Part shown: positions 15,583-23,932 of the stretch, piece by piece
How the letters are laid out: every line of letters starts with the position of its first letter
How positions within the stretch are numbered: position 1 is the first letter of the stretch
Assembly: GCA_963749515.1 (NCBI GenBank)
Contig: CAVVMR010000001.1
Span: forward strand, 950,539 to 1,014,538
DNA: 64,000 nt
Direction: 5' to 3'
Source: Gaiellasilicea sp963749515
GTDB lineage: Bacteria; Actinomycetota; Thermoleophilia; Gaiellales; Gaiellaceae
Program-made: the position numbers and the translations under genes
Notes under the pieces: generated by a model
Database searches by the model: none
Seen by the model: only the letters and a program-made list of their open reading frames with translations
What the model was told of the DNA's origin: nothing

Positions 15583-17201
15583 TCGGCCTCCAGCTCGACG
15601 AGGAGTGCGCCACCGGCGACGCGGTCGCCTTTCTTCACGTGGACCGCCTTGACGGTCGAGTCGTAGGGGGCAGCGAGCGGCGTCTCCATCTTCATCGCCT
15701 CGAGCACGAGTAACGGCCGCCGCGCGCCGACATGGTCGCCCGGTGAGACGTTGACCTGGATCACCGTTCCCGGCATCGGCGCCGTGACGCGGCTCTCGCC
15801 GCCGCCCGCAACGTGGTCGTGCGCGGCGCTGTCGACGTCGGGCGGCGTTGCAGCGGCCACCTGCGCGAGGTTGAGCCGCCAACCGCCGCGCCACGCGGCG
15901 TCGGGGAGCCGAAGCGGCGGCTCCGAGAGCGGGGGGTGCTCGGTGAGGAAGGCGGTTGTCGCCTCGCCCGCCTGGAGGACCGGGTGCGCGACGAGCCAGC
16001 GGAGGAAGGGAAGGTTCGTCGTGACGCCGCCCACCTCGGTCCCTGCCAGAGCGTCGCCGAGCCGGGCGAGCGCTTCGCCGCGTGTCGGTCCGTGGGCGAT
16101 CAGCTTCGCGATCATCGGGTCGTAGCCGATTCCGATCTCGTCTCCCTCGGCGACGCCCGCGTCGACCCGGATCCCGGACGGCAGCCGCAGCCGTTCGAGC
16201 GTCCCCGCCTGCGGCAGGAAGCTGCGCGGATCCTCGGCGTAGAGCCGCACCTCGACCGCGTGGCCGCCCTGACTTTGTGTTCCTGTAACACTAAGTCGCT
16301 CTCCCTCGGCGACCCGGATCTGGTCCCGGATCAGGTCGCGGCCGGTGACGAGCTCCGTCACCGGATGCTCGACCTGGATGCGGCCGTTCAGCTCCAGGAA
16401 GTAGAAGTCGCGCCCCTCGAGCATGAACTCGGCAGTGCCTGCGCTCGCGTAACCGATCCCCTTCGCGAACGCGATCGCCGCATCGCTCATCGCCGCGCGC
16501 AATTCCGCATCGACCGCCGGCGAGGGCGACTCCTCGAGCACCTTCTGGTGCCGGCGCTGCACCGAGCAGTCGCGCTCCCCGAGCGCCAGCACAGTCCCGT
16601 GGGTGTCGGCGAGGAGCTGGATCTCGACGTGCCGTGGACGCTCGACGTAGCGCTCGCAGAAGACCGTTCCGTCTCCGAAGGCCGCCTCCGCCTCGCGCGC
16701 GGCAGCTTCGAGCGCTTCCTCGAGCTCGGCCGGGTCTCGTACGACGCGCATCCCGCGGCCGCCGCCTCCGGCCGCCGCCTTGACGAGGAGCGGGAAGCCG
16801 ATCTCCGCCGGCTCACCCGTGGGGACGACAGGGACTCCCGACTCCAGCGCAATCCGCTTCGCGGCGAGCTTGTCCCCACCCTGGCGAAGCGCCTCGGCGG
16901 GCGGGCCGACCCAGGTCAGCTCCGTCGCGTCCACCGCGGCGGCGAAGTCTGCGTTCTCGGCGAGGAAGCCGTAGCCGGGATGGATCGCGTCGGCGCCGGC
17001 CTCGGTCGCAGCGCGGATGTGCTCTTCGGCGGCGAGGTAGCTCTCGATCTCGACCGTCTCGTCTGCAGAGCGCGCATGGAGCGACCCGGTGTCGTCCGGG
17101 GCGGCGACCGCGACGGTGGCGATGCCGAGCTCGCGGCAGGTGCGGAAGATGCGCACGGCGATCTCGCCGCGGTTTGCCACCAAGAGCTTCCGGACCGTCA
17201 T
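15579..17201 (-). CDS. Acyl-CoA carboxylase, biotin carboxylase + BCCP fusion
   Basis: Alpha subunit (540 aa) of an acetyl/propionyl/methylcrotonyl-CoA carboxylase. The biotin carboxylase part (1-440) shows VANRGEIAVRIFRTCRELGI, VHPGYGFLAENADFA-like HPGYGF, the glycine-rich ATP loop AAAGGGGRGMRVV, ERDCSVQRRHQKVLEESP and FLELNGRIQVEHPVTE. The C-terminal biotinyl domain has VLEAMKMETPLAAP, whose Lys carries biotin. At 540 residues it is shorter than typical 580-670-aa fusions because the linker is short. Around 16271-16297 the residues LSVTGTQSQ replace the usual segment after the ER/EP-LS motif, and the DNA there is a palindrome. A carboxyltransferase partner is at 36277-37833. Confidence 0.95.
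   Translation of the reverse strand: MTVRKLLVANRGEIAVRIFRTCRELGIATVAVAAPDDTGSLHARSADETVEIESYLAAEEHIRAATEAGADAIHPGYGFLAENADFAAAVDATELTWVGPPAEALRQGGDKLAAKRIALESGVPVVPTGEPAEIGFPLLVKAAAGGGGRGMRVVRDPAELEEALEAAAREAEAAFGDGTVFCERYVERPRHVEIQLLADTHGTVLALGERDCSVQRRHQKVLEESPSPAVDAELRAAMSDAAIAFAKGIGYASAGTAEFMLEGRDFYFLELNGRIQVEHPVTELVTGRDLIRDQIRVAEGERLSVTGTQSQGGHAVEVRLYAEDPRSFLPQAGTLERLRLPSGIRVDAGVAEGDEIGIGYDPMIAKLIAHGPTRGEALARLGDALAGTEVGGVTTNLPFLRWLVAHPVLQAGEATTAFLTEHPPLSEPPLRLPDAAWRGGWRLNLAQVAAATPPDVDSAAHDHVAGGGESRVTAPMPGTVIQVNVSPGDHVGARRPLLVLEAMKMETPLAAPYDSTVKAVHVKKGDRVAGGALLVELEAD
16271..16297. repeat. Diverged palindrome inside the biotin carboxylase gene
   Basis: Imperfect inverted repeat centred on 16284: GACTT, one base, GTGTT, then CCTGT in the centre, AACAC, one base, AAGTC. 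Eleven of thirteen pairs are complementary. The core GTGTT...AACAC and the CTT...AAG arms match the dispersed palindromes at 5601, 6009, 55189 and 55274, with one base added symmetrically to each arm. It encodes LSVTGTQS on the minus strand, in frame. Confidence 0.65.
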
Positions 17202-17239
17202 CGTTGCGGATCGTATGTCGCCGCGATACCCTGCCCCGC

Positions 17240-18556
17240 TTGCGGCGGTTGCTTCTCGCGTTCGGGGTCGTTCTGCTTCTCTGCCTGCCCGCTCAGGCGG
17301 GCGCCGGCACGCTCTTCATGATCGACGGCCGCGGTTGGGGCCACGGGGTCGGAATGAGCCAGTACGGCGCGCGGGGCTACGCAGAGGCCGGCTGGGGCTA
17401 CGAGAGGATCCTGAAGCACTTCTACGTCGGCACCGAGCTGAAGACCGTCCCGGCCCGGCCGGTGCGCGTGCTGCTCGCCGAGGACCTTCCGGAGGCCCAG
17501 ATCACCTCGACGAAGCCGTTCAGGGTCGTGGACGCCCGTGGCAAGGTCCGCAGGCTCAAGCCGGGCACGCAGAACCTCGTCGCCGCGAAGCTGCAGAGCC
17601 TGCGGCTGCCTCTGCGCTACATGCCCGGCGCCGCGCCGCTGCAGCTCGACGGGAGCGCCTACCGCGGCTCGCTGCTCGTCCACCGGCAGGCCGGCAAGCT
17701 GACGATCGTCAACCGGCTGCCGCTCGACCGCTACCTTCGCGGCGTCGTCCCGTGGGAGATGCCGGACGACTGGCATGGCGAGGCGCTCCGGGCGCAGGCC
17801 GTCGTCGCGCGCTCGTACGCCCTTGCGACCCTGAAGCCGGGGACATTGTTCGATCTCTATGCCGACACGCGGAGCCAGGTCTACGGTGGCATCCGGGCCG
17901 AGGCGGCATCGACGAACCGCGCGATCGGCTCGACCGCCGGCCACGTCGTCTACTGGAACGGCCGCGTCGCCACGACCTTCTACCACTCGACCTCGGGCGG
18001 GAGGACCCTTGCGAACGAGGAGGCCTGGCCGGGGGCGACGCCGGTGCCGTATCTCGTTTCCGTCCCCGATCCCTACGACCACCTCTCGACGCTCCACCGC
18101 TGGGGGCCGCTGCGGTGGACGCCGGCTCATGTGGGGCGGAAGCTCGGCGTCGGTGTCGTGCGCGACCTCGTCGTCACCCGCGGAGGGTCGGGGCGCGCAG
18201 CCGAGGTGACGATCAAGGGGGCCGGCGGCACGCGGACGATGCTCGCGGCGGAGGTCCGCCGCGCGCTCAACCTGCGCTCGACGTGGTTCGCGGTTCGGGT
18301 GCTGAACCTCGAGCAGCCGCGCGGACGCGCCCTCGCCGTTGCGGGCCGGCCCGTCGTTCTCAAGGGCTTCGTGCGCGGGCTCGGCAAGGTGCGGCTCGAG
18401 CAGCAGGTGAACGGCGGCACCTGGACGACCGTCCGGCGTGTGCGCGTGCGGCCGGATGGGCGCTACACGGTCAAGGTGGCCCCGAAGCGGGCCACGAGCT
18501 ACCGCCTCGCGACGCCGCTCGGCGCCGGCGCGGCAGTCACCGTCAGCGCTCGCTGA
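17240..18556 (+). CDS. SpoIID/LytB domain exported protein
   Basis: A 438-aa exported protein with a SpoIID/LytB catalytic domain, the fold that cleaves denuded glycan strands of peptidoglycan. A signal peptide (LRRLLLAFGVVLLLCLPAQAGAG) is followed at once by GRGWGHGVGMSQYGARGYA, the family's hallmark, and later by YLRGVVPWEMPDDWHGEALRAQA-type sequence, RSYALATL and SQVYGG. The C-terminal ~100 residues are a beta-rich appendage. The start is probably TTG 17240; the longer frame from 17174 enters the divergent carboxylase gene. SpoIID domains occur widely outside spore formers, so this does not prove sporulation. Confidence 0.88.
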   Translation: MRRLLLAFGVVLLLCLPAQAGAGTLFMIDGRGWGHGVGMSQYGARGYAEAGWGYERILKHFYVGTELKTVPARPVRVLLAEDLPEAQITSTKPFRVVDARGKVRRLKPGTQNLVAAKLQSLRLPLRYMPGAAPLQLDGSAYRGSLLVHRQAGKLTIVNRLPLDRYLRGVVPWEMPDDWHGEALRAQAVVARSYALATLKPGTLFDLYADTRSQVYGGIRAEAASTNRAIGSTAGHVVYWNGRVATTFYHSTSGGRTLANEEAWPGATPVPYLVSVPDPYDHLSTLHRWGPLRWTPAHVGRKLGVGVVRDLVVTRGGSGRAAEVTIKGAGGTRTMLAAEVRRALNLRSTWFAVRVLNLEQPRGRALAVAGRPVVLKGFVRGLGKVRLEQQVNGGTWTTVRRVRVRPDGRYTVKVAPKRATSYRLATPLGAGAAVTVSAR

Positions 18557-18613
18557 CGGAGCCCTTACATGGACTTACACGCTCTTCACGCCCTTCCGGC
18601 TACCGTCGTCTCC

Positions 18614-19864
18614 ATGCGACGGCTGCTTCTTCTCGCACTGACGGTTGCGGCGTTCCTCGCGTCCTCTGCGCCCGCAGAGGCGTCGCGGTACGTCCGCTAC
18701 GGGCTTCAGGACGACGCGTGGCTCGTCTACGGGCCGGGGAAGCTCGACGAGCGGATCGCAGAGCTCGACCGGATCGGCGTCGACCTCGTGCGCTTCACGA
18801 TCAACTGGCACGAGGTCGAGAAGGTGCGCGGCAAGAGGACGTGGGGGAGCGCGGACGCGGTGCTCGAAGGCTTGCGCGACCAGGGGATCGCACCCGTCGT
18901 GACGCTCTACGGCAGTCCACGCTGGGCGAACGGTGGCCGTTCCCCGAACTGGGCGCCGACCTCGGGCTCGACCTTCGCGGCCTTCGCCTCCGCGGCCGCC
19001 AAGCGGTATCCCTGGGTGAAGCTGTGGCTCGTCTGGAACGAGCCGAACCAGCGTCGCTGGCTACGCCCGACCACGCCACAGGCCTATGTGGCCCGGCTGC
19101 TCAATCCCGCCTACGTCGCGATCCACAGGGCGACCCGCGGCGCGAAGGTCGGCGGCGGAGTCACCGCTCCACGTGGCTCGACCGCGGGCGTTTCCCCGGT
19201 CGCATGGATCCGCGGCATGGGCGCCGCGAAGGCTCGTCTCGACGCGTACGCGCACAACCCGTATCCGCTCAAGCGCTTCGAGACGCCCTGGATCGGCGGC
19301 TGCGGGCACTGTGAGACGATCACGATGGCCACGCTCGAGCGTCTGCAGCGCGAGGTGTGGCGCGCCTTCGGCTCGCTCACGCGGATCTGGCTGACGGAGT
19401 ACGGCTACCAGACGAGCCCGCCGGATCGCGCTCTCGGCGTCTCCAGGACGCTGCAGGCGCGCTACGTCGGCGAAGGGGCGTATCGCGCGTTCGTGGCGAG
19501 GAACGTCGACATGCTGATCCAGTACCTCTACCAGGACGAGCCCGACATCGGGCGCTGGCAGAGCGGCTACGTCGGCGTCGGCGGGGGCGTCAAGCTCTCG
19601 TACCGTGCTGCGCAGCTGCCGCTCGCGCAGGTTTCCCGCACCGGCGTCCGCACCGTGCTGTGGGGGCAGGTGCGGTCCGGCAAGGGGCCGCAGCGGTACG
19701 TCCTCCAGCAGTTCCGGGACGGCGGCTGGCGTGCGGTCGGCGGCGTCGCCAAGACGAACGCCAACGGATTCCTGAGCCGATCGGTTCGAGCCGGTAAGGG
19801 CGCGACGTTCAGGCTCTGGGATCCTGCGGCCGCGGTCGTCAGCCCGTTGATCCGCGTCAGCTAG
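18614..19864 (+). CDS. Exported glycoside-hydrolase-like protein (clan A type)
   Basis: A 416-aa exported protein. After a signal peptide (MRRLLLLALTVAAFLASSAPAEA) comes a (beta/alpha)8-like cellulase/GH39-type domain: RIGVDLVRFTINWHEVEK, GIAPVVTLYGSPRWANGG, VKLWLVWNEPNQRRW (Glu of WNEPN is the acid/base candidate) and RIWLTEYGYQT (Glu is the nucleophile candidate). HNPYPLKRFETPW lies between them. The last ~100 residues form a beta domain. Substrate unknown; surface polysaccharide is plausible given the SpoIID gene just upstream. ATG 18614 is chosen because it begins the signal peptide; the frame opens at 18569. Confidence 0.85.
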   Translation: MRRLLLLALTVAAFLASSAPAEASRYVRYGLQDDAWLVYGPGKLDERIAELDRIGVDLVRFTINWHEVEKVRGKRTWGSADAVLEGLRDQGIAPVVTLYGSPRWANGGRSPNWAPTSGSTFAAFASAAAKRYPWVKLWLVWNEPNQRRWLRPTTPQAYVARLLNPAYVAIHRATRGAKVGGGVTAPRGSTAGVSPVAWIRGMGAAKARLDAYAHNPYPLKRFETPWIGGCGHCETITMATLERLQREVWRAFGSLTRIWLTEYGYQTSPPDRALGVSRTLQARYVGEGAYRAFVARNVDMLIQYLYQDEPDIGRWQSGYVGVGGGVKLSYRAAQLPLAQVSRTGVRTVLWGQVRSGKGPQRYVLQQFRDGGWRAVGGVAKTNANGFLSRSVRAGKGATFRLWDPAAAVVSPLIRVS

Positions 19865-20600
19865 CCCAGTCCGGGCTGCGGCGCTCGAGGAACGCCCGCA
19901 GGCCCTCCTGGCCCTCGTCGCTCGCACGTCGCTCCGCGATCCGGCGCGCGGTCTCCGGCCCGTCGGGACGGTCGAGAACGAGCTTCTTGGCGTGTCGCGC
20001 CGCTCTGGGGCCGGCGCTCTCGAGCTCTGCGAGGACGCTGTCGACGGCCCGGTCGAGATCGGCCGCGACCTCGTGCACGAGCCCGATTCGGAGCGCGGTC
20101 GCCGCGTCGAAGCGCTCACCGGTGACGAAGTAGCGACGCGCCCAGCTCGGTCCGATCTTCGCGAGAGCGAAGGGCGAGATCACGGCCGGGATGATGCCGA
20201 GCTTCACCTCGGAGAACGCGAACGCCGTTCGCTCGTCCGCGATCGCGATGTCGGCGCAGGCGACAAGGCCCGCTCCGCCGCCCAGGGCATGGCCGTGAAC
20301 GCGCGCGACGACCGGGGCGGGGCAGCGGTCGATTGCCTCCAGCATCCCGCGCAGAGCATTCGCGTCGGCCACGTTGGCGTCGAAGTCGAGGTCGACCGAG
20401 GCGCGCATCCACTCGACGTCCGCGCCGGCGCAGAAGCTCGGCCCGTCGCCGGCGAGCAGTACGACTCGTGCCTTGCCGACGTCGACGAACGCCTCGGCGA
20501 GCTCGGCGATCAGAGCGGCATCGAAGGCGTTCCGCGTTTCCGGTCGCGCCAGCGTGATTCGCAGGACATCGTCGTCGCGTTCGATCCGGAGGGCCCCCAT
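19857..20600 (-). CDS. Enoyl-CoA hydratase/isomerase family protein
   Basis: Crotonase-fold enzyme (247 aa): LRITLARPETRNAFDAALI at the start, GDGPSFCAGADVEWM for the first oxyanion-hole segment, and HGHALGGGAGLVACADIAIAD for the second. Then FAFSEVKLGIIPAVISPF, where the Glu (SEVKLGI) matches one of the usual hydratase acids. The other catalytic Glu position (ALGGG region) appears to be Ala-Gly, so it may be a methylglutaconyl-CoA hydratase or isomerase variant. The last codons overlap the convergent glycosidase-like gene by 8 bp. Likely role: acyl-CoA or leucine breakdown together with the nearby dehydrogenase and carboxylase genes. Confidence 0.92.
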   Translation of the reverse strand: MGALRIERDDDVLRITLARPETRNAFDAALIAELAEAFVDVGKARVVLLAGDGPSFCAGADVEWMRASVDLDFDANVADANALRGMLEAIDRCPAPVVARVHGHALGGGAGLVACADIAIADERTAFAFSEVKLGIIPAVISPFALAKIGPSWARRYFVTGERFDAATALRIGLVHEVAADLDRAVDSVLAELESAGPRAARHAKKLVLDRPDGPETARRIAERRASDEGQEGLRAFLERRSPDWAS

Positions 20601-20706
20601 CGCGCAGAGATCCTTACAGAACCTCCGGATTCCCTTACGGCTTTCGGCGGGGCGCCTTACATCGCCGACCTACCGTCCGCTGGTCACTTCCACTCGGGGG
20701 TTCAGG

Positions 20707-21996
20707 ATGATCGGCAGAGCAGCAGCAGTGGCGATGGCCGTGCTGGCGACCGCAGCGGCGGGCGGAACGGCACCGGCCGAGAGCGCCTTCCCCGGAGCCA
20801 ACGGCCGCATCGTCTTTCAGCAGGCCCACATCAACGACGTCGGCCCGTCGAGCCTCTACCTCGTCAACCCGGATGGAACGGGATTCGTCCGCTTGACGAG
20901 GGGATACTTTCACGACGCCCAGCCCGCATGGTCTCCGGACGGCTCGCGGATCGCCTTCGAGTCGAGGCGTGGCGGCGACTCCGACGTCTACACGATTCGG
21001 CCGGACGGAAGCTCGCTCCACGAGCTGACCTTCTCCCGCGGCTTCGACGGTGACCCGGCGTGGAGCAACGACGGCCGGCGGATAGCGTTCGAGACGAGTC
21101 GCAACGGCAAGCTCGACATCTACTCGATCAAGGCGGACGGCACGGGCGAGACGCGGTTGACCACCACCGCCGCCGACGACGCGGATCCGGCGTGGTCTCC
21201 CGACGGTGCTCGCATCGCATTCATGAGCGACCGCAGCGGCAGCCGGCAGGTGTGGACGATGAACCCCGACGGGACCGGACAGACGCAGCTCACGAACGCC
21301 GCGAACATCGGCGGCGAGAACCCGAGCTGGTCGCCCAACAGCCGCACGATCGTCTTCGACTCCGACCGGGACGCCGCCGGCAACCTCGACATCTGGGCGA
21401 TGAACGCGGACGGCAGCGGCCAGCGCCGCCTGACGAATAGCCCCGCGCTCGACGCGCTCCCGTCCTTCTCGCCCGACGGCCGCGCGATCCTCTTCGTCAG
21501 CGATCGGCTGGCCAAGGACAGCCGCGAACTGTTCCGAATGACTGCGTCCGGCGCCGCGCAACGGCGCCTGATCTCCCGTGCGGGTGACTGGAACATGTCC
21601 CCTGACTGGGGGCCGAGCCTCGGCCGCGCCGGCTGCACGATCACCGGCACGGTCAACGCCGACAATCTCCTCGGGACAGCCGGCCGTGACGTCATCTGCG
21701 GGCTGGGCGGGAACGACACGATCTCGGGGCGACCCGGCAACGACCGGCTGCTCGGCGAGGCGGGCAACGACATCGTCGACGGTGGTGCGGGAGCGGACTC
21801 GATCGACGGCGGCGCCGGCAACGACACACTCCTGGGGCGAGCCGGGCGCGACACGATCCGCGGCGGCCCGGGCGCCGACAATGTCCAGGGGGGCGACGGG
21901 CTGCGGGACAACCTCGACGGTGGTCCCGGTTTCGACCGCGGCTCGGTCGATCGCAAGCTCGACAGAGTCGTAAGCATCGAGAAGCTCGAGGGGTAA
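20707..21996 (+). CDS. Exported TolB-type propeller with C-terminal RTX calcium repeats
   Basis: A 429-aa exported protein. A signal peptide (IGRAAAVAMAVLATAAAGG) precedes about six PD40/TolB propeller blades, each with an AWSPDGSRIAFES-like core and a YLVNPDGTG- or IWAMNADGSG-like turn (residues ~35-300). The C-terminal ~100 residues contain RTX/hemolysin-type nonapeptides (GGLGGNDTISGRPGNDRLLG, GGAGADSIDGGAGNDTL), which bind calcium once outside the cell. This is an adhesive or scaffold-like combination; no enzyme motif is seen. ATG 20707 opens the signal peptide; the long upstream frame is the shadow of the divergent enoyl-CoA hydratase. A terminator hairpin follows. Confidence 0.88.
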   Translation: MIGRAAAVAMAVLATAAAGGTAPAESAFPGANGRIVFQQAHINDVGPSSLYLVNPDGTGFVRLTRGYFHDAQPAWSPDGSRIAFESRRGGDSDVYTIRPDGSSLHELTFSRGFDGDPAWSNDGRRIAFETSRNGKLDIYSIKADGTGETRLTTTAADDADPAWSPDGARIAFMSDRSGSRQVWTMNPDGTGQTQLTNAANIGGENPSWSPNSRTIVFDSDRDAAGNLDIWAMNADGSGQRRLTNSPALDALPSFSPDGRAILFVSDRLAKDSRELFRMTASGAAQRRLISRAGDWNMSPDWGPSLGRAGCTITGTVNADNLLGTAGRDVICGLGGNDTISGRPGNDRLLGEAGNDIVDGGAGADSIDGGAGNDTLLGRAGRDTIRGGPGADNVQGGDGLRDNLDGGPGFDRGSVDRKLDRVVSIEKLEG

Positions 21997-22005
21997 CGCC
22001 GACAG

Positions 22006-22033
22006 GGCAGGGCTTCCCCCGCTGAGCCCTGCC
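22006..22033 (+). terminator. Terminator-like hairpin after the propeller/RTX gene
   Basis: Stem GGCAGGGCT/AGCCCTGCC (9 bp) with a 10-nt C-rich loop, starting 9 bp after the stop at 21996 and ending before the dapA-like start at 22056. No T-tract is seen, so termination is inferred from position and strength. Confidence 0.65.
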
Positions 22034-22055
22034 TCACCCGCAGTAGAGTCGGCGC

Positions 22056-22898
22056 ATGCTCCGTGGTGCTCTCGCCGCCGCCGTCACGCCGCAGGCGGAC
22101 AACCGTCTCGACGAGGAGGCGTTTGGCCCCTACGTCGACTTCCTCGCGGACGCCGGCCTGGACGGGCTCCTGGCCCTCGGGACGACCGGAGAAGGGCTCC
22201 TCTTCGGCCCGGCCGAGCGGCAGCGCGCGGTCGAGCTCTTCGTCGAGGCGTCGGCGGGCCGGCTCCAGGTCGCGGTCCACTGCGGCGCGCAGACCACCGC
22301 CGAGACGCTCACCCTCGCCGAGCACGCCGCAGCCGCAGGCGCCGATGCGATTGCGGTGATCGGCCCGCCGTACTTCCAGCTCGACGGGCGGGCGTTGCTC
22401 GACCACTTCGCGGCCGCCGCGGCCGCCTGCGCGCCGACGCCGTTCTACGTCTACGAGTTCGAGCGTGCGAGCGGTTACGCCGTCCCGATCGAGGTGCTGC
22501 TCGAGTTGCGCGAGCGCGTGTCGAACCTCGTCGGCCTCAAGGTCTCCGACGCCCCGTTCGACCGCTTCGCTCCGTATCTGATCGAAGGGCTGGACGTCTT
22601 CGTCGGGCCCGAGTCGCTGATCTTCGACGGGATCTCCGGCGGCGCGGTCGGCGCGGTCTCCGGTCTCGCGGCCGCGTTCCCGGACCGGGTCGCTGCGGTC
22701 GTGCGGGAGCCGACGGAGGCTGGGGCGATCGAGCTCGGCGAGCTGCGTGCGGTCGTCGAGCGGTTCCCACGCCATGCGGCGCTGAAGTTCATTCTCGCGC
22801 TGCGCGGCGTCCCGATGCGTGAGGACGTCCGGCGGCCGCTGAGGCAGTTGAGCGACGGCGAGCGGCACGAGCTGCGCGGATGGCTCGCGTCGTCGTAG
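22056..22898 (+). CDS. Dihydrodipicolinate synthase family aldolase/deaminase
   Basis: TIM-barrel Schiff-base enzyme (280 aa, usual length) of the DapA/NanA family. Seen: LALGTTGEGLLFGPAERQ (the GTTGE pyruvate-carboxylate loop), YVYEFERASG with the catalytic Tyr of the YxYE type, and LVGLKVSD with the Schiff-base Lys. Because it overlaps by 19 bp an FAD-dependent amino-acid oxidase, it is more likely a catabolic member (for example 4-hydroxy-2-oxoglutarate aldolase or pyrroline-4-hydroxy-2-carboxylate deaminase of hydroxyproline breakdown) than the lysine-pathway DapA. That choice is inference from context. Confidence 0.9.
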   Translation: MLRGALAAAVTPQADNRLDEEAFGPYVDFLADAGLDGLLALGTTGEGLLFGPAERQRAVELFVEASAGRLQVAVHCGAQTTAETLTLAEHAAAAGADAIAVIGPPYFQLDGRALLDHFAAAAAACAPTPFYVYEFERASGYAVPIEVLLELRERVSNLVGLKVSDAPFDRFAPYLIEGLDVFVGPESLIFDGISGGAVGAVSGLAAAFPDRVAAVVREPTEAGAIELGELRAVVERFPRHAALKFILALRGVPMREDVRRPLRQLSDGERHELRGWLASS

Positions 22899-23932
22899 CC
22901 GGCGCCGGCGCGATCGGCGCGTCGATCGCCTTCCACCTCGCACTCAGAGGCGCGGACGGCGTCGTGCTCGCAGAGGTGGGGGAGATCGCGGGCGGCGCAA
23001 CCGGAAAGGCGATGGGCGGCGTCCGGCAGCAGTTCACGACCGAGCCCGAGGTGCGGCTCGCGCAGGCGAGCGTGCGACTCTTCCGGGAGCTCGGCGCGCC
23101 GCTCTTCGAGCAGGTCGGCTACCTCTTCCTCGCGACCTCCGAGGAGGGGCTCGCAGGCCTGGAGGAGCGGCGAGAGCTTCAGGCGTCTCTCGGCGTTCCG
23201 GTCGAGAGCGTCGATCCGTCGTTCGTCGCCGGACTCCGCGTGGACGACGTGCTCGGGGCGACGATCTGCCGCGAGGACGGGATCGCCGATCCGACGGGCG
23301 TGACGCGCGAGCTCGTGCGGCGGGCTGCCGCGCTGGGCGTTGAGGTGCGCGAGCGGACCGACGCGCTCGCCCTCGACGCGGACGTGCTCGTGATCGCCTC
23401 TGGGGCGGATTCGCCCGTCCTGGCGGCGAGAAGAGGGGTCGAGCTGCCGGTTCGGCCACTTGTCCGGCAGCTCGCCGATGTCGGTCCCGTCGCGGACGTT
23501 CCGCTCGACCTGCCCATGACGATCGAGGAGAACGGCTTCCACTTCCGCCGCGTCGGCGGAGAGGTGCTGCGGCTCGCGATGGGGGAGACCGAGCCGCGCT
23601 GGGACGGACCGACAGAGGTGCGCGAGGACCTCGTCGAGGACTGGCGCGAGCGGCTGGCGTCGCGCTTCCCGCAGGCGTCGGGCGCCCCGCTTCGGCGGGC
23701 GTGGGCAGGGTTCTACGACATGACGCCCGATGCGCACCCGATCCTTGGGCCGGTCGCCGCCGGTGTGTACGCCGCCTGCGGCTTCTCCGGACACGGCTTC
23801 ATGCAGTCGCCGGCGGTCGGCGACGCGGTCGCTGCCGAGGTGCTCGGCGAGACGCCGCCGTTCGATCTCTCGGCCTACCGTCTCGACCGCTTCGAGGCCG
23901 GCGTGATCTTCCCTGAGACGCTCGTTCTCTAG
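22880..23932 (+). CDS. FAD-dependent oxidoreductase (DAO family)
   Basis: A 350-aa DAO-family flavoprotein. The N-terminal Rossmann motif VVVAGAGAIGASIAFHLALR binds FAD, followed by GGATGKAMGGVRQQFTTEPE, a glycine-oxidase/sarcosine-oxidase-like substrate loop. The C-terminal AGFYDMTPDAHPILGPV and ACGFSGHGFMQSPAVGDAVA are signature segments of amino-acid oxidases and dehydrogenases. It starts inside the preceding aldolase gene, so the two form a coupled pair. Likely substrates are proline-type or N-methyl amino acids; D-hydroxyproline is one candidate given its neighbour. The stop overlaps the convergent gene at 23929. Confidence 0.9.
   Translation: MARVVVAGAGAIGASIAFHLALRGADGVVLAEVGEIAGGATGKAMGGVRQQFTTEPEVRLAQASVRLFRELGAPLFEQVGYLFLATSEEGLAGLEERRELQASLGVPVESVDPSFVAGLRVDDVLGATICREDGIADPTGVTRELVRRAAALGVEVRERTDALALDADVLVIASGADSPVLAARRGVELPVRPLVRQLADVGPVADVPLDLPMTIEENGFHFRRVGGEVLRLAMGETEPRWDGPTEVREDLVEDWRERLASRFPQASGAPLRRAWAGFYDMTPDAHPILGPVAAGVYAACGFSGHGFMQSPAVGDAVAAEVLGETPPFDLSAYRLDRFEAGVIFPETLVL

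Noticed and set aside
17240..18556. Evidence for sporulation from the SpoIID domain
   Set aside because: SpoIID/LytB domains are common in non-sporulating Actinobacteria and no other sporulation gene is visible.
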